A stretch of DNA of 64,000 bases from JAJXWB01 sp037044955 (GTDB lineage Bacteria; Pseudomonadota; Alphaproteobacteria; Rhizobiales; Beijerinckiaceae), in assembly GCA_037044955.1 (NCBI GenBank), contig JBAOHX010000002.1:1178001-1242000 (forward strand), in the 5' to 3' direction. The notes below the pieces were generated by a model. That model saw nothing but the letters and a program-made list of their open reading frames with translations, made no database searches and was not told where the DNA came from. A program made the position numbers and the translations under genes. This document shows, one piece after another, positions 1 through 15,854 of the stretch (positions are counted from its first letter, which is position 1; every line of letters begins with the position of its first letter).

Positions 1-4006
<4,006 letters not shown>

Positions 4007-4050
4007 AGGCTCGCCGCAAGGCGCGGAAAAGATTAATCTTTTCCTAACGA

Positions 4051-4076
4051 GGCCGCCCCACGGGGCGGCCTTTTTC
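4051..4076 (+). terminator. Intrinsic terminator of the rpoBC operon
   Basis: A perfect 9-bp stem (GGCCGCCCC at 4051-4059, GGGGCGGCC at 4062-4070) with a 2-base loop is followed by five T residues. It lies 45 bases after the rpoC stop and separates rpoBC from the str operon promoter downstream. Confidence 0.92.
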
Positions 4077-4135
4077 ATGCCTCCCGCCGCCTCGAAAAAC
4101 CTGAGTCATTTCAGAGGTTTTCGACGATTTACGGG

Positions 4136-4164
4136 TTGACTGGATTCGGGGTCGCGCATATACA
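4136..4164 (+). promoter_or_regulatory. Sigma-70-type promoter of the str (rpsL) operon
   Basis: TTGACT at 4136-4141 and TATACA at 4159-4164 are separated by exactly 17 bases, close to the housekeeping consensus. The start of transcription would be near 4171, giving a long leader of about 275 bases before rpsL. The leader (4171-4447) holds small hairpins, for example CCCGCGACTCGCGGG near 4202-4216, but no gene that I can support. Confidence 0.8.
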
Positions 4165-4447
4165 CGGCCCGAATTCGACAGGCCGTAGGCCCATGTTGTT
4201 GCCCGCGACTCGCGGGAAACGCTGCGGGACCTAAACGCTGTCGGCCTCACCTGTGACACGCAAGTCATTCGGCAAACGGTCCTTTCGGGCCTGCCGCCGT
4301 TCAGGAAGGCAAGATCGCTGCGCACGCGCGGTGGTCCTCTGCAACCCCAGCGCCTTAAGCCAGCCGGCTGAAGGCGTTGATTCGTTTGCGCATGCTTTTG
4401 CGTACGCAGGCGTCCAGTTTCAACTTTTCGCTTCAGAAGGGCGAAGA

Positions 4448-4819
4448 ATGCCGACGATCAGCCAGTTGATCCGCAAGCCGCGGCAACAGAAGACCTACCG
4501 CGAGAAGGCCCGCCATCTCGGAGCCTGCCCGCAGAAGCGCGGCGTGTGCACGCGCGTCTACACCACGACCCCGAAGAAGCCGAACTCGGCGCTCCGCAAG
4601 GTCGCCAAGGTGCGTCTGACCAACGGCTTCGAGGTGATCGGCTACATCCCCGGCGAAGGCCACAACCTTCAGGAGCACTCCGTGGTCATGATCCGCGGCG
4701 GCCGCGTGAAGGACCTTCCGGGCGTGCGCTACCACATTCTGCGCGGCGTGCTCGACACGCAGGGCGTCAAGGACCGCAAGCAGCGCCGTTCGAAGTACGG
4801 CGCCAAGCGTCCGAAGTGA
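4448..4819 (+). CDS. rpsL: 30S ribosomal protein S12
   Basis: Decoding-centre protein of the small subunit. The 123 residues match the family length and contain the signature TTPKKPNSALRKVAKVRL. The lysines that are usually mutated in streptomycin resistance are both wild type, in PKKPNS and RVKDLPGVRYH. The ATG at 4448 is chosen because it has the conserved MPTISQLIRK start and an upstream AGAAGGG. The in-frame extension upstream is not conserved-looking. First gene of the str operon behind the promoter at 4136. Confidence 0.98.
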   Translation: MPTISQLIRKPRQQKTYREKARHLGACPQKRGVCTRVYTTTPKKPNSALRKVAKVRLTNGFEVIGYIPGEGHNLQEHSVVMIRGGRVKDLPGVRYHILRGVLDTQGVKDRKQRRSKYGAKRPK

Positions 4820-4834
4820 TCCGCGCGTAAGCGA

Positions 4835-4916
4835 GGATCATCCCCGGGCAAGCGGAGCGCGACCCGGGGATCGTGCAAACATTCGAGGGATGGCCGGGTC
4901 AAGCCCGGCCATGACG
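4835..4916. repeat. REP-like double hairpin (family A) between rpsL and rpsG
   Basis: Two adjacent palindromes fill the rpsL-rpsG gap: GATCNTCCCCGGG...CCCGGGGATC at about 4836-4872, and ATGGCCGGG (4890-4898) pairing with CCCGGCCAT (4904-4912). The same two-part layout recurs at 21430-21493 and a related one at 23614-23706, so this is a dispersed intergenic repeat rather than a terminator. It sits inside a highly expressed operon and could act as an mRNA stability or processing element, which is inference. Confidence 0.75.
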
Positions 4917-4934
4917 AGAAGAAGAGAGACCGAA

Positions 4935-5405
4935 ATGTCCCGTCGCCACAGGGCAGAGAAGCGCGAAGTCATCCCGGACGCCAAGTACGGCGACGTGGTT
5001 CTCGCGAAGTTCATGAATTCGATCATGTACGACGGCAAGAAGTCCGCCGCCGAACAGATCATCTACGGCGCCTTCGACCAGATCGAGGCCAAGGCCAAGG
5101 CCGATCCGCTCGGCGTCTTCAAGTCCGCGCTCGACAATGTCGCGCCGGCCATCGAAGTGCGCTCGCGTCGCGTCGGCGGCGCGACCTATCAGGTTCCGGT
5201 CGAAGTCCGTCCTGAGCGTCGCCAGGCGCTGGCGATCCGCTGGATCATCGCCGCCGCGCGCGGCCGCAACGACAAGACGATGGTGGAACGCCTCTCGGCC
5301 GAGCTGCTCGACGCTTCGAACAACCGCGGCAACGCGGTGAAGAAGCGCGAAGACACGCACCGCATGGCGGAAGCCAACCGCGCCTTCTCGCATTACCGCT
5401 GGTAA
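4935..5405 (+). CDS. rpsG: 30S ribosomal protein S7
   Basis: Primary 16S rRNA-binding protein that nucleates the head of the small subunit. 156 residues, the usual bacterial length, starting MSRRHRAEKREV and containing the conserved NSIMYDGKKSAAEQIIYGAFD and RRVGGATYQVPVEVRPERR segments. The ATG at 4935 follows GAAGAGAGACC. It lies 115 bases after rpsL, with a repeat in the gap, and 29 bases before fusA. By analogy with other bacteria S7 may autoregulate the str operon. No regulatory site was identified here. Confidence 0.98.
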   Translation: MSRRHRAEKREVIPDAKYGDVVLAKFMNSIMYDGKKSAAEQIIYGAFDQIEAKAKADPLGVFKSALDNVAPAIEVRSRRVGGATYQVPVEVRPERRQALAIRWIIAAARGRNDKTMVERLSAELLDASNNRGNAVKKREDTHRMAEANRAFSHYRW

Positions 5406-5434
5406 AGCGAACCGAATTCCAAGGACTGAGACAG

Positions 5435-7510
<2,076 letters not shown>

Positions 7511-7552
7511 GCCGACTGCTGAAACAACACTGACGTTTGGAAGGAGCCTGCT

Positions 7553-8743
<1,191 letters not shown>

Positions 8744-8829
8744 GGAACAGGACCGCGGGCCTTCAGGCTCGCCCTCGAAGACAGGACCGCGAGTTCGCTT
8801 GCGGTCCAGCGGTCCCAAAGGAAGAAGAC

Positions 8830-9138
<309 letters not shown>

Positions 9139-9191
9139 TCTTTCACCGGCGCCTCTGCCTCCAGAGCATGCGCCCTTAGGGAACGAACCAA

Positions 9192-9920
9192 ATGCGATCA
9201 GGCGTTATCGCACAGAAGGTGGGCATGACCCGCGTCTTCACGGACGCTGGCGAGCACGTGCCTGTCACGGTGCTCAAGCTCGACGGCTGCCAGGTCGTCG
9301 CTCACCGCACCGTGGAAAAGAACGGCTACACCGCCGTTCAGCTCGGCATCGGCCGCGCCAAGGTGAAGAATGTCTCGAAGGCCGAGCGCGCCCGCTTCGC
9401 GGCGGCGTCCGTCGAGCCGAAGATGAAGCTCGCCGAATTCCGCGTGCCGGAAGACGGCATGATCCCGGTCGGCGCCGAGATCACGGCCGACCATTTCGTC
9501 GTCGGCCAGTTCGTCGACGTCACGGGCACGACGATCGGCAAGGGCTTCGCCGGGCCGATGAAGCGCTGGAACTTCGGCGGCCTGCGCGCCTCGCACGGCG
9601 TGTCGGTGTCGCACCGTTCGCATGGTTCGACCGGCGGCCGCCAGGACCCCGGCAAGACCTTCAAGAACAAGAAAATGGCCGGCCATATGGGCGCCGACCG
9701 CGTGACCACGCAGAATCTCAAGGTCGTGCAGCTCGACGTCGAGCGCGGCCTGATCCTGGTCGAGGGCTCGGTTCCCGGCCATCGCGGCGGCTACATCTTC
9801 GTCCGCGACGCGGTGAAGCGCGCGCTGCCGACCGACGCGCCGAAGCCCGGCAAGTTCAAGGAGCCGAAAGCTGGCGACGCGCCGGCCGCTGCTCCTGCTG
9901 AAGAAAACAAGGAGGGCTGA
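9192..9920 (+). CDS. rplC: 50S ribosomal protein L3
   Basis: Early-assembly protein of the large subunit near the peptidyl-transferase centre. 242 residues. It starts MRSGVIAQKVGMTRVF and contains SVSHRSHGSTGGRQDPGKTF, the loop carrying the glutamine methylated by PrmB in enterobacteria. The C-terminus is extended with Ala/Pro/Glu-rich sequence (APAAAPAEENKEG), giving about 30 residues more than the E. coli protein. It ends 3 bases before the GTG start of rplD, and AAGGAGGG in its last codons is the rplD ribosome-binding site. Confidence 0.97.
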   Translation: MRSGVIAQKVGMTRVFTDAGEHVPVTVLKLDGCQVVAHRTVEKNGYTAVQLGIGRAKVKNVSKAERARFAAASVEPKMKLAEFRVPEDGMIPVGAEITADHFVVGQFVDVTGTTIGKGFAGPMKRWNFGGLRASHGVSVSHRSHGSTGGRQDPGKTFKNKKMAGHMGADRVTTQNLKVVQLDVERGLILVEGSVPGHRGGYIFVRDAVKRALPTDAPKPGKFKEPKAGDAPAAAPAEENKEG

Positions 9921-9923
9921 GCC

Positions 9924-10542
9924 GTGAAGATCGACGTCCTGTCGCTCGACGGTCAATCGGCCGGTTCGATCGAACTCAACGATGAGATTTTCGGCCTCGA
10001 GCCGCGCATGGATCTCATCCACCGCATGGTGCGCTGGCAGCTCGCCAAGCGCCGCGCCGGCACCCACGCGGTCAAGAACCGCGCGGAGATCTGGCGCACG
10101 GGCAAGAAGATGTACAAGCAGAAGGGCACCGGCGGCGCCCGTCACGGCTCGGCCCGCGTGCCGCAGTTCCGCGGCGGCGGACGCGCCTTCGGCCCGGTCG
10201 TCCGCTCGCCACGAGCACGACCTGCCCAAGAAGGTGCGCGCCCTGGCGCTGCGCCACGCCCTGTCGGCCAAGATGAAGGACGGCGGCGTGATCGTGTGGG
10301 ACAAGGCGGAAGGCGACGGCAAGACCAAGACGCTGCGCGCCAATTTCGCCAAGGCCGGCCTGAAGAGCGCGCTGATCATCGACGGCGCCGCGCTGCAGGA
10401 CCAGTTCGCGCTGGCGGCCCGCAACATTCCGCAGATCGACGTGCTGCCGATCCAGGGCATCAACGTCTACGACATCCTGCGTCGCGAGAAGCTCGTGCTG
10501 ACGCGCGCGGCGGTCGATGCTCTCCAGGAGCGCTTCAAATGA
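9924..10542 (+). CDS. rplD: 50S ribosomal protein L4 (one-base frameshift)
   Basis: Large-subunit exit-tunnel protein, and the translational repressor of the S10 operon in E. coli. The GTG start at 9924 follows AAGGAGGG. The N-terminal part (KIDVLSLDGQSAGSIELND to GGGRAFGPVVRS) and the C-terminal part (HEHDLPKKVRALALRHALSA onward) lie in frames that differ by +1. Removing one C of the CC at 10209-10210 restores a continuous 205-residue L4 of normal length. As read, translation would run past the real end into the rplW region. The TGA overlaps the ATG of rplW (ATGA). Confidence 0.95.
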
Positions 10543-10835
10543 GCAAGGACGTCCGCCACTACGACGTGATCGTCGCGCCGGTCATCACCGAAAAGGCGAC
10601 GTTCGCCTCCGAGTTGAACAAGGTGGTCTTCAAGGTCCGCAAGGACGCGACCAAGCCGCAGATCAAGGCGGCGGTCGAAGGCCTGTTCGACGTGAAGGTC
10701 GAGAGCGTCAACACGCTCGTCCGCAAGGGCAAGACCAAGATTTTCCGCGGGAACCGCGGCACGCAGTCCGACGTCAAGAAGGCGGTCGTGACGCTGGCCG
10801 AAGGCCACAGAATCGACGTTACGACGGGTCTGTGA
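10539..10835 (+). CDS. rplW: 50S ribosomal protein L23
   Basis: Protein at the polypeptide exit, docking site for trigger factor and SRP. 98 residues starting MSKDVRHYDVIVAPVITEKA, with the conserved NKVVFKVRKDATKPQIKAA and LVRKGKTKIFRG segments. Its ATG overlaps the rplD stop by 4 bases (ATGA), which indicates translational coupling. rplB begins 19 bases downstream. The frame is intact. Confidence 0.96.
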   Translation: MSKDVRHYDVIVAPVITEKATFASELNKVVFKVRKDATKPQIKAAVEGLFDVKVESVNTLVRKGKTKIFRGNRGTQSDVKKAVVTLAEGHRIDVTTGL

Positions 10836-10854
10836 GCGGGCAAGGAACAGAACA

Positions 10855-11696
10855 ATGGCGCTGAAGACATTCAAACCCATCACCCCGAGCCTTCGCCAGC
10901 TCGTCATCGTCGACCGCAGCGAGCTCCACAAGGGCAAGCCGGTCAAGACGCTGACCGAAGGCAAGTCCTCGCAGGGCGGCCGCAACAACCACGGCCGCAT
11001 CACCGTCCGCTTCCGCGGCGGCGGCCACAAGCAGTCGTACCGCATCGTGGACTTCAAGCGGCGCAAGGTCGACATGCCGGCGAAGGTCGAGCGGCTCGAA
11101 TATGATCCGAACCGCACGGCGTTCATCGCGCTGATCAAGTACGCCGACGGCGAGCTCGCCTACATCCTGGCGCCGCAGCGCCTGTCGGTCGGCGACGAGG
11201 TCGTCTCCGGCGCGCAGGTCGACGTCAAGCCCGGCAACGCCATGCCGCTCTCGGCCATTCCGGTCGGCACGATCGTCCACAATGTCGAGATGAAGATCGG
11301 CAAGGGCGGCGTGATCGCGCGCTCGGCGGGCAATTACGCGCAGATCGTCGGCCGCGACCAGGGCTACGTCATCGTTCGCCTGAACTCGGGCGAGCAGCGC
11401 CTGGTGCACGGCCAGTGCTTCGCCTCGATCGGCGCGGTGTCGAACCCCGACCACATGAACACGACGATCGGCAAGGCCGGTCGCCAGCGCTGGCTCGGCC
11501 GCCGCCCGCACAACCGCGGCGTCGTCATGAACCCGATCGACCATCCGCACGGCGGCGGCGAAGGCCGCACCTCGGGCGGCCGTCATCCGGTCACTCCGTG
11601 GGGCAAGCCCACGAAGGGCAAGAAGACCCGCGTCGAACAAGCAGACCGACAAGTTCATCGTGACGCTCGCGTCACAAAGCCAAGAAGAAGGGCTGA
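10855..11696 (+). CDS. rplB: 50S ribosomal protein L2 (two one-base insertions near the 3' end)
   Basis: Large-subunit protein required for subunit association and peptidyl transfer. The first 258 codons are intact and end with the conserved NPIDHPHGGGEGRTSGGRHP and WGKPTKGKKTR. A base is gained near 11630-11632, after which the frame reads SNKQTDKFIVT. A second is gained near 11664-11666, after which it reads SRHKAKKKG and stops at 11694-11696. Correcting both gives 279 residues, the usual length. rpsS starts 5 bases later. The two lesions are only about 33 bases apart, in a universally conserved tail. Confidence 0.94.
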
Positions 11697-11701
11697 TCGA
11701 C

Positions 11702-11981
11702 ATGGCTCGCTCACTCTGGAAAGGCCCGTTCGTCGACGGCTACCTTCTCAAGAAGGCTGAGACCGCGCGCGGGTCCGGCCGCTCCGACATCATCAAGATC
11801 TGGAGCCGCCGCTCCACCATCCTGCCGCAATTTCGTCGGCCTCACCTTCGGCGTCTACAACGGGCACAAGCATGTTCCCGTCGCGGTCACCGAGGACATG
11901 ATCGGCCACAAGTTCGGCGAGTTCGCGCCGACGCGCACGTTCCACGGCCATGCCGCGGACAAGAAGGCGAAGAGGGGCTGA
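11702..11981 (+). CDS. rpsS: 30S ribosomal protein S19 (one-base frameshift)
   Basis: Small-subunit head protein at the intersubunit bridge. It starts MARSLWKGPFVDGYLLKKAE. At 11831-11833 a TTT replaces the expected TT (caattcgtc to caatttcgtc), after which the +1 frame reads FVGLTFGVYNGHKHVPVAV and ends FHGHAADKKAKRG. With one T removed the product has 92 residues, the standard size. rplV begins 2 bases after the stop. Confidence 0.94.
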
Positions 11982-11983
11982 CC

Positions 11984-12369
11984 ATGTCCAAGCAGAAGAC
12001 GCCCGCGCGCGCTCAAGGACACCGAGGCCAAGGCGGTCGCGCGCATGTTGCGCGTTTCGCCGCAGAAGCTGAACCTGCTGGCCCAGCTGATCCGCGGCAA
12101 GAAGGTCGATCGCGCTCTCGCCGACCTCGAGTTCTCGCGCAAGCGCATCGCTTTCGACGTCAAGAAGGCGCTCGAGAGCGCCATCGCCAACGCGGAAAAC
12201 AACCACGATCTCGATGTCGACGACCTCGTCGTCGCCGAGGCGCATGTCGGCAAGGCGCTCGTCATGAAGCGCTTTCACGCGCGCGCGCCGCGGCCGTGCA
12301 GGCCGGGTCGAGAAGCCCTTCTCCAACCTGACTATCGTCGTGCGCGAAGTCGAAGCGGCGAAGGCCTGA
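11984..12369 (+). CDS. rplV: 50S ribosomal protein L22 (two one-base insertions)
   Basis: Large-subunit protein lining the exit tunnel. It starts MSKQKTPRALKDTEAKAVAR once one C of the CCC at 12002-12004 is removed. The body ARMLRVSPQKLNLLAQLIRG is clear. A second extra C at 12288-12289 precedes the tail GRAGRVEKPFSNLTIVVRE. The corrected product is 127 residues, typical for alphaproteobacteria. As read, neither the start nor the stop connects with the body. rpsC follows after 10 bases. Confidence 0.93.
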
Positions 12370-12379
12370 GGAGAGAACG

Positions 12380-13144
12380 ATGGGACAGAAGGTCAATCCG
12401 GTCGGCCTGCGCCTCGGCATCAACCGCACCTGGGACTCGCGCTGGTTCGCCGAACACCGGCGAGTACGGCAAGCTGCTGCACGAGGACATGAAGATCCGC
12501 GAAGTGCTGATGAAGCAGCTCAAGCAGGCGGCGCGTCTCCAAGATCATCATCGAGCGTCCGCACAAGAAGTGCCGCGTGACCATCCACTCGGCGCGTCCG
12601 GGCGTGGTGATCGGCAAGAAGGGCGCCGACATCGACAAGATCCGCAAGACCGTCGCCAAGCTGACGGACTCGGAAGTCGTCATCAACATCGTCGAGGTGC
12701 GCAAGCCCGAGGTCGACGCGACGCTCGTCGCCGAACTCGATCGCCCAGCAGCTCGAGCGCCGCGTCGCCTTCCGTCGCGCCATGAAGCGCGCCGTGCAGT
12801 CGGCGATGCGCCTTGGCGCCGAAGGCATCCGCATCAATTGCTCCGGCCGTCTCGGCGGCGCGGAAATCGCGCGTCTGGAATGGTATCGTGAAGGCCGCGT
12901 GCCGCTGCACACGCTGCGCGCCGACGTCGACTACGGCGTCGCCACCGCGCATACCGCCTACGGCACCTGCGGCATCAAGGTGTGGGTGTTCAAGGGCGAG
13001 ATCCTCGAGCACGATCCGATGGCCCAGGACAAGAAGCTGGCGGAAGCCGATCACGGCGGCGGCGAGCGCCGTCCGCGGCGCGACGACCGGGGCGATCGTC
13101 CCGACCGTGGCGACCGTCGCGAGCGTCGCGAAGCGACCGCCTGA
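12380..13144 (+). CDS. rpsC: 30S ribosomal protein S3 (three one-base insertions)
   Basis: Small-subunit protein at the mRNA entry channel. Four segments in three frames join into one S3: MGQKVNPVGLRLGINRTWDS, then NTGEYGKLLHEDMKIRE after an extra C at 12450-12451, then SKIIIERPHKKCRVTIHSAR after a gain near 12531-12535, then SIAQQLERRVAFRRAMKRA after an extra A at 12734-12735. The KH-domain motif GVVIGKKGADIDKIR is intact. The corrected length is 253 residues. The tail is rich in Arg/Asp (RRDDRGDRPDRGDRRER), a common alphaproteobacterial extension. Three lesions in 285 bases is the densest cluster in the window. Confidence 0.93.
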
Positions 13145-13162
13145 AGCTGAAAGAGTTCGACA

Positions 13163-13576
13163 ATGCTGCAACCGAAGCGAACTAAATTCAGGAAGGCCTT
13201 CAAGGGCCGCATCCGCAACGTCACCAAGGGCGGCGCCGAATTGAACTTCGGCCAGTTCGGCCTGAAGGCGATGGAGCCCGAGCGCATCACCGCGCGTCAG
13301 ATCGAGGCGGCCCGCCGCGCGATGACGCGCCACATGAAGCGCGCCGGCCGCGTGTGGATCCGCATCTTCCCGGACGTGCCGGTTTCCAAGAAGCCGACCG
13401 AAGTCCGCATGGGCAAGGGCAAGGGCTCGCCGGAATTCTGGGCGGCCCGCGTGTCGCCTGGCCGCATCATGTTCGAGATCGACGGCGTGCCGGAGCCTCT
13501 CGCGCGTGAAGCGCTGACGCTGGCCGCGGCCAAGCTGCCGATCAAGACGCGCTTCATCGCGCGCATCGCCGAATAA
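13163..13576 (+). CDS. rplP: 50S ribosomal protein L16
   Basis: Large-subunit protein that helps shape the A site. 137 residues starting MLQPKRTKFRKAFKGRI, with the conserved GKGKGSPEFWAARVSPGRIM. The frame is intact, directly after the heavily disrupted rpsC. The gap to rpmC is 10 bases. Confidence 0.97.
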   Translation: MLQPKRTKFRKAFKGRIRNVTKGGAELNFGQFGLKAMEPERITARQIEAARRAMTRHMKRAGRVWIRIFPDVPVSKKPTEVRMGKGKGSPEFWAARVSPGRIMFEIDGVPEPLAREALTLAAAKLPIKTRFIARIAE

Positions 13577-13586
13577 GGGGGCGACC

Positions 13587-13796
13587 ATGAAATCGAAGCA
13601 GCGCACCGGCGACCTCAAGGTCATGACCGACGACCAGCTCAACGAGGAAGTTCTCAAGCTGAAGAAGGAGCAGTTCAACCTGCGCTTCCAGCGGGCCACC
13701 GGCCAGCTCGAGAACACGTCTCGCGTGCGCGTCGTGCGCCGCGACATCGCCCGCGCCAAAACCTTCGCCGCGCAGAAGCGCGCCGAAAAGAAATAA
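13587..13796 (+). CDS. rpmC: 50S ribosomal protein L29
   Basis: Small helical protein beside the exit tunnel, partner of L23. 69 residues with the family core LNEEVLKLKKEQFNLRFQRA and NTSRVRVVRRDIARAKT. The ATG at 13587 follows AAGGGGGCGACC. rpsQ follows after 9 bases. Confidence 0.96.
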   Translation: MKSKQRTGDLKVMTDDQLNEEVLKLKKEQFNLRFQRATGQLENTSRVRVVRRDIARAKTFAAQKRAEKK

Positions 13797-13805
13797 GGTC
13801 AGACT

Positions 13806-14042
13806 ATGCCGAAGCGCATTCTCCAGGGCGTCGTGGTCAGCGACAAGCAGGCGAAGACGGTAGTCGTGAAGGTCGAGCGCCGTTTCACGCATCCGCTGCT
13901 GAAGAAGACCGTGCGCCGCACGAAGAACTACCACGCCCACGACGAGGCCGGGCACAAGGTCGGCGACGTCGTCTCCATCGAGGAGACGCGTCCGATCTCG
14001 CGGCTGAAGCGCTGGATCGTGGTCGAAGCAGCGAAGGCCTGA
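13806..14042 (+). CDS. rpsQ: 30S ribosomal protein S17
   Basis: Primary 16S rRNA-binding protein. 78 residues, starting MPKRILQGVVVSDKQAKTVV and containing VERRFTHPLLKKTVRRTKNY. It is the last gene of the S10 group. A 95-base gap to rplN follows, holding two small hairpins (GGAAGCGAGAGCTTCC and TCCGGGGCTTGCCCCGGA) without T tracts. Confidence 0.96.
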   Translation: MPKRILQGVVVSDKQAKTVVVKVERRFTHPLLKKTVRRTKNYHAHDEAGHKVGDVVSIEETRPISRLKRWIVVEAAKA

Positions 14043-14137
14043 GGCCTCCGAACAGGTGAAATGAGGAAGCGAGAGCTTCCTTCAGGCGAAGTCCGGGGCT
14101 TGCCCCGGAAACCGATCTGAACGAAAGGCTTCAAGCC

Positions 14138-14506
14138 ATGATTCAAATGCAGACTAACCTCGACGTCGCGGACAATTCCGGCGCGCGCCGCGTGATGTGC
14201 ATCAAGGTGCTCGGCGGTTCGAAGCGGAAGTACGCGGGCGTTGGCGACATCATCGTGGTGTCGATCAAGGAAGCGATCCCGCGCGGCCGCGTGAAGAAGG
14301 GCGACGTCATGAAGGCGGTCGTCGTGCGCACGGCCAAGGACATCAAGCGCGCCGACGGTTCGGTGATCCGCTTCGACACGAATGCGGCGGTTCTCATCAA
14401 CAACCAGTCCGAGCCGATCGGCACCCGCATCTTCGGACCGGTGCCGCGCGAGCTGCGCGCCAAGAACCACATGAAGATCATCTCGCTGGCGCCGGAGGTG
14501 CTGTAA
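14138..14506 (+). CDS. rplN: 50S ribosomal protein L14
   Basis: Large-subunit protein at the intersubunit face. 122 residues, exactly the usual length, starting MIQMQTNLDVADNSGARRVM and ending AKNHMKIISLAPEVL. First gene of the spc group. Its stop overlaps the rplX start by one base (TAATG), so the pair is probably translationally coupled. Confidence 0.97.
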   Translation: MIQMQTNLDVADNSGARRVMCIKVLGGSKRKYAGVGDIIVVSIKEAIPRGRVKKGDVMKAVVVRTAKDIKRADGSVIRFDTNAAVLINNQSEPIGTRIFGPVPRELRAKNHMKIISLAPEVL

Positions 14507-14823
14507 TGGCCGCCAAGATCAAGAAGGGCGACAAGGTCGTCGTCATCACCGGCCGCGACAAGGGCCGCTCCGGCGAGGTCGTGCGCGTCATGCCGGCCGA
14601 GGAGCGCGCGATCGTGCGCGGCGTCAACATGGTCAAGCGCCACCAGCGCCAGACCATGCAGACGGAAGGCGGCATCATCAACAAGGAAGCCTCCGTCCAC
14701 CTTTCCAATCTCGCGCTGAGCGACCCCAAGGACGGCAAGCCGACGCGCGTCGGGTTCAAGGTCCTCGAAGACGGCCGCAAGGTCCGCTTCTCCAAGCGCT
14801 CGGGAGACCTGATCGATGGCTGA
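14506..14823 (+). CDS. rplX: 50S ribosomal protein L24
   Basis: Assembly-initiator protein of the large subunit. 105 residues from the ATG at 14506 (MAAKIKKGDKVVVITGRDKG). It contains the KOW motif, which includes VVVITGRDKGRSGEVVRV, and the family segment GINMVKRHQRQT as GVNMVKRHQRQT. It overlaps rplN by 1 base and rplE by 8 bases. Confidence 0.96.
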   Translation: MAAKIKKGDKVVVITGRDKGRSGEVVRVMPAEERAIVRGVNMVKRHQRQTMQTEGGIINKEASVHLSNLALSDPKDGKPTRVGFKVLEDGRKVRFSKRSGDLIDG

Positions 14824-15502
14824 CGACAAGAAGACCAAGGCCCCGAAGGCCGCCGCGCCCGCCAATGCCGGCGGCAAGGATTCCGCCAAGGTCGCCAAGC
14901 CCAAGGCCGAGAAGGTCGCAAAGGGCTCCGGCGCCAAGGCCGCTCCGCTGCCGGAGGGCTACAGCCCGCGCATGCGCAAGATGTACGACGAGGTCGTGCG
15001 CGCCAAGCTGATCGAGCAGTTCGGCTACAAGAACCCGCTCGAAGTGCCGCGCATCGACAAGATCGTGCTGAACATGGGCGTCGGCGACGCCGTCAACGAC
15101 ACCAAGAAGGTGACGACGGCGGCTGGCGACCTCGCCCTGATCGCCGGCCAGAAGCCGATCGTCACGCGCGCCCGCAAGGCGATCTCGACCTTCAAGGTGC
15201 GCGAGAACATGCCGATCGGCGCCAAGGTGACCCTGCGCAAGACCCGCATGTACGAGTTCCTGGACCGCCTGGTGACGATCGCGCTTCCGCGCGTTCGCGA
15301 CTTCCGCGGCCTGAACCCGAAGAGCTTCGACGGCCGTGGCAATTACGCCATGGGCATCAAGGAGCACATCGTGTTCCCCGAGATCGACTACGACAAGGCG
15401 GAGTCGGTGCTGGGCATGGACATCATCGTGTGCACCACGGCGAAGACCGACGACGAAGCCCGCGCGCTGCTCAGCGCGTTCAATTTCCCGTTCCGGCAGT
15501 GA
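14816..15502 (+). CDS. rplE: 50S ribosomal protein L5 with an N-terminal Lys/Ala-rich extension
   Basis: 5S rRNA-binding protein of the central protuberance. 228 residues, against about 180 in most bacteria. The family core begins near residue 48 (YSPRMRKMYDEVVRAKLIEQ) and contains the conserved ISTFKVRENMPIGAKVTLRK. Residues 1-47 are low-complexity Ala/Lys/Pro sequence (for example KAPKAAAPANAGGKDSAKVA). The ATG at 14816 overlaps rplX by 8 bases. No ATG lies closer to the core in frame with a better site, so I keep the long form. The extension is probably disordered and RNA-contacting, which is inference. Confidence 0.94.
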   Translation: MADDKKTKAPKAAAPANAGGKDSAKVAKPKAEKVAKGSGAKAAPLPEGYSPRMRKMYDEVVRAKLIEQFGYKNPLEVPRIDKIVLNMGVGDAVNDTKKVTTAAGDLALIAGQKPIVTRARKAISTFKVRENMPIGAKVTLRKTRMYEFLDRLVTIALPRVRDFRGLNPKSFDGRGNYAMGIKEHIVFPEIDYDKAESVLGMDIIVCTTAKTDDEARALLSAFNFPFRQ

Positions 15503-15538
15503 GCTCCTAGCTCAAACGCGGATACCAAAGGAAAGTAC

Positions 15539-15844
15539 ATGGCCAAGAAAAGCGCTATCGAGAACAACAAGCGGAAGATGCGGCTGGTGAAGCAGTTCGC
15601 CGGTCGCCGCGCCCGCCTGCAGGCGATCGCCGACAACATGGACCTGAGCATGGAGGAGCGCTTCGAGGCGCGTCTCAAGCTCGCCGCGTTGCCGCGCAAT
15701 TCCGCGCAGATCCGCATCCGCAACCGCTGCGAGGTGACGGGCCGTCCGCGCGCCTATTATCGCAAGCTGAAGATGTCGCGTATCGCGCTGCGCGAACTCG
15801 GGTCGAAGGGTCTCGTCCCCGGCCTCGTCAAGTCGAGCTGGTGA
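15539..15844 (+). CDS. rpsN: 30S ribosomal protein S14 (zinc-independent type)
   Basis: Small-subunit head protein. 101 residues with the long, zinc-free form of the family: only one cysteine is present, in RNRCEVTGRPRAYYRK, and the CXXC pairs of the short form are absent. It starts MAKKSAIENNKRKMRLVK and ends GLVPGLVKSSW. The gap to rpsH is 10 bases. Confidence 0.97.
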   Translation: MAKKSAIENNKRKMRLVKQFAGRRARLQAIADNMDLSMEERFEARLKLAALPRNSAQIRIRNRCEVTGRPRAYYRKLKMSRIALRELGSKGLVPGLVKSSW

Positions 15845-15854
15845 GGAGGCGCCC

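Noticed and set aside
4253..4447. In-frame N-terminal extension of rpsL
   Set aside because: S12 starts universally at the MPTI/MATI motif, and the extension lies in the leader downstream of the promoter.
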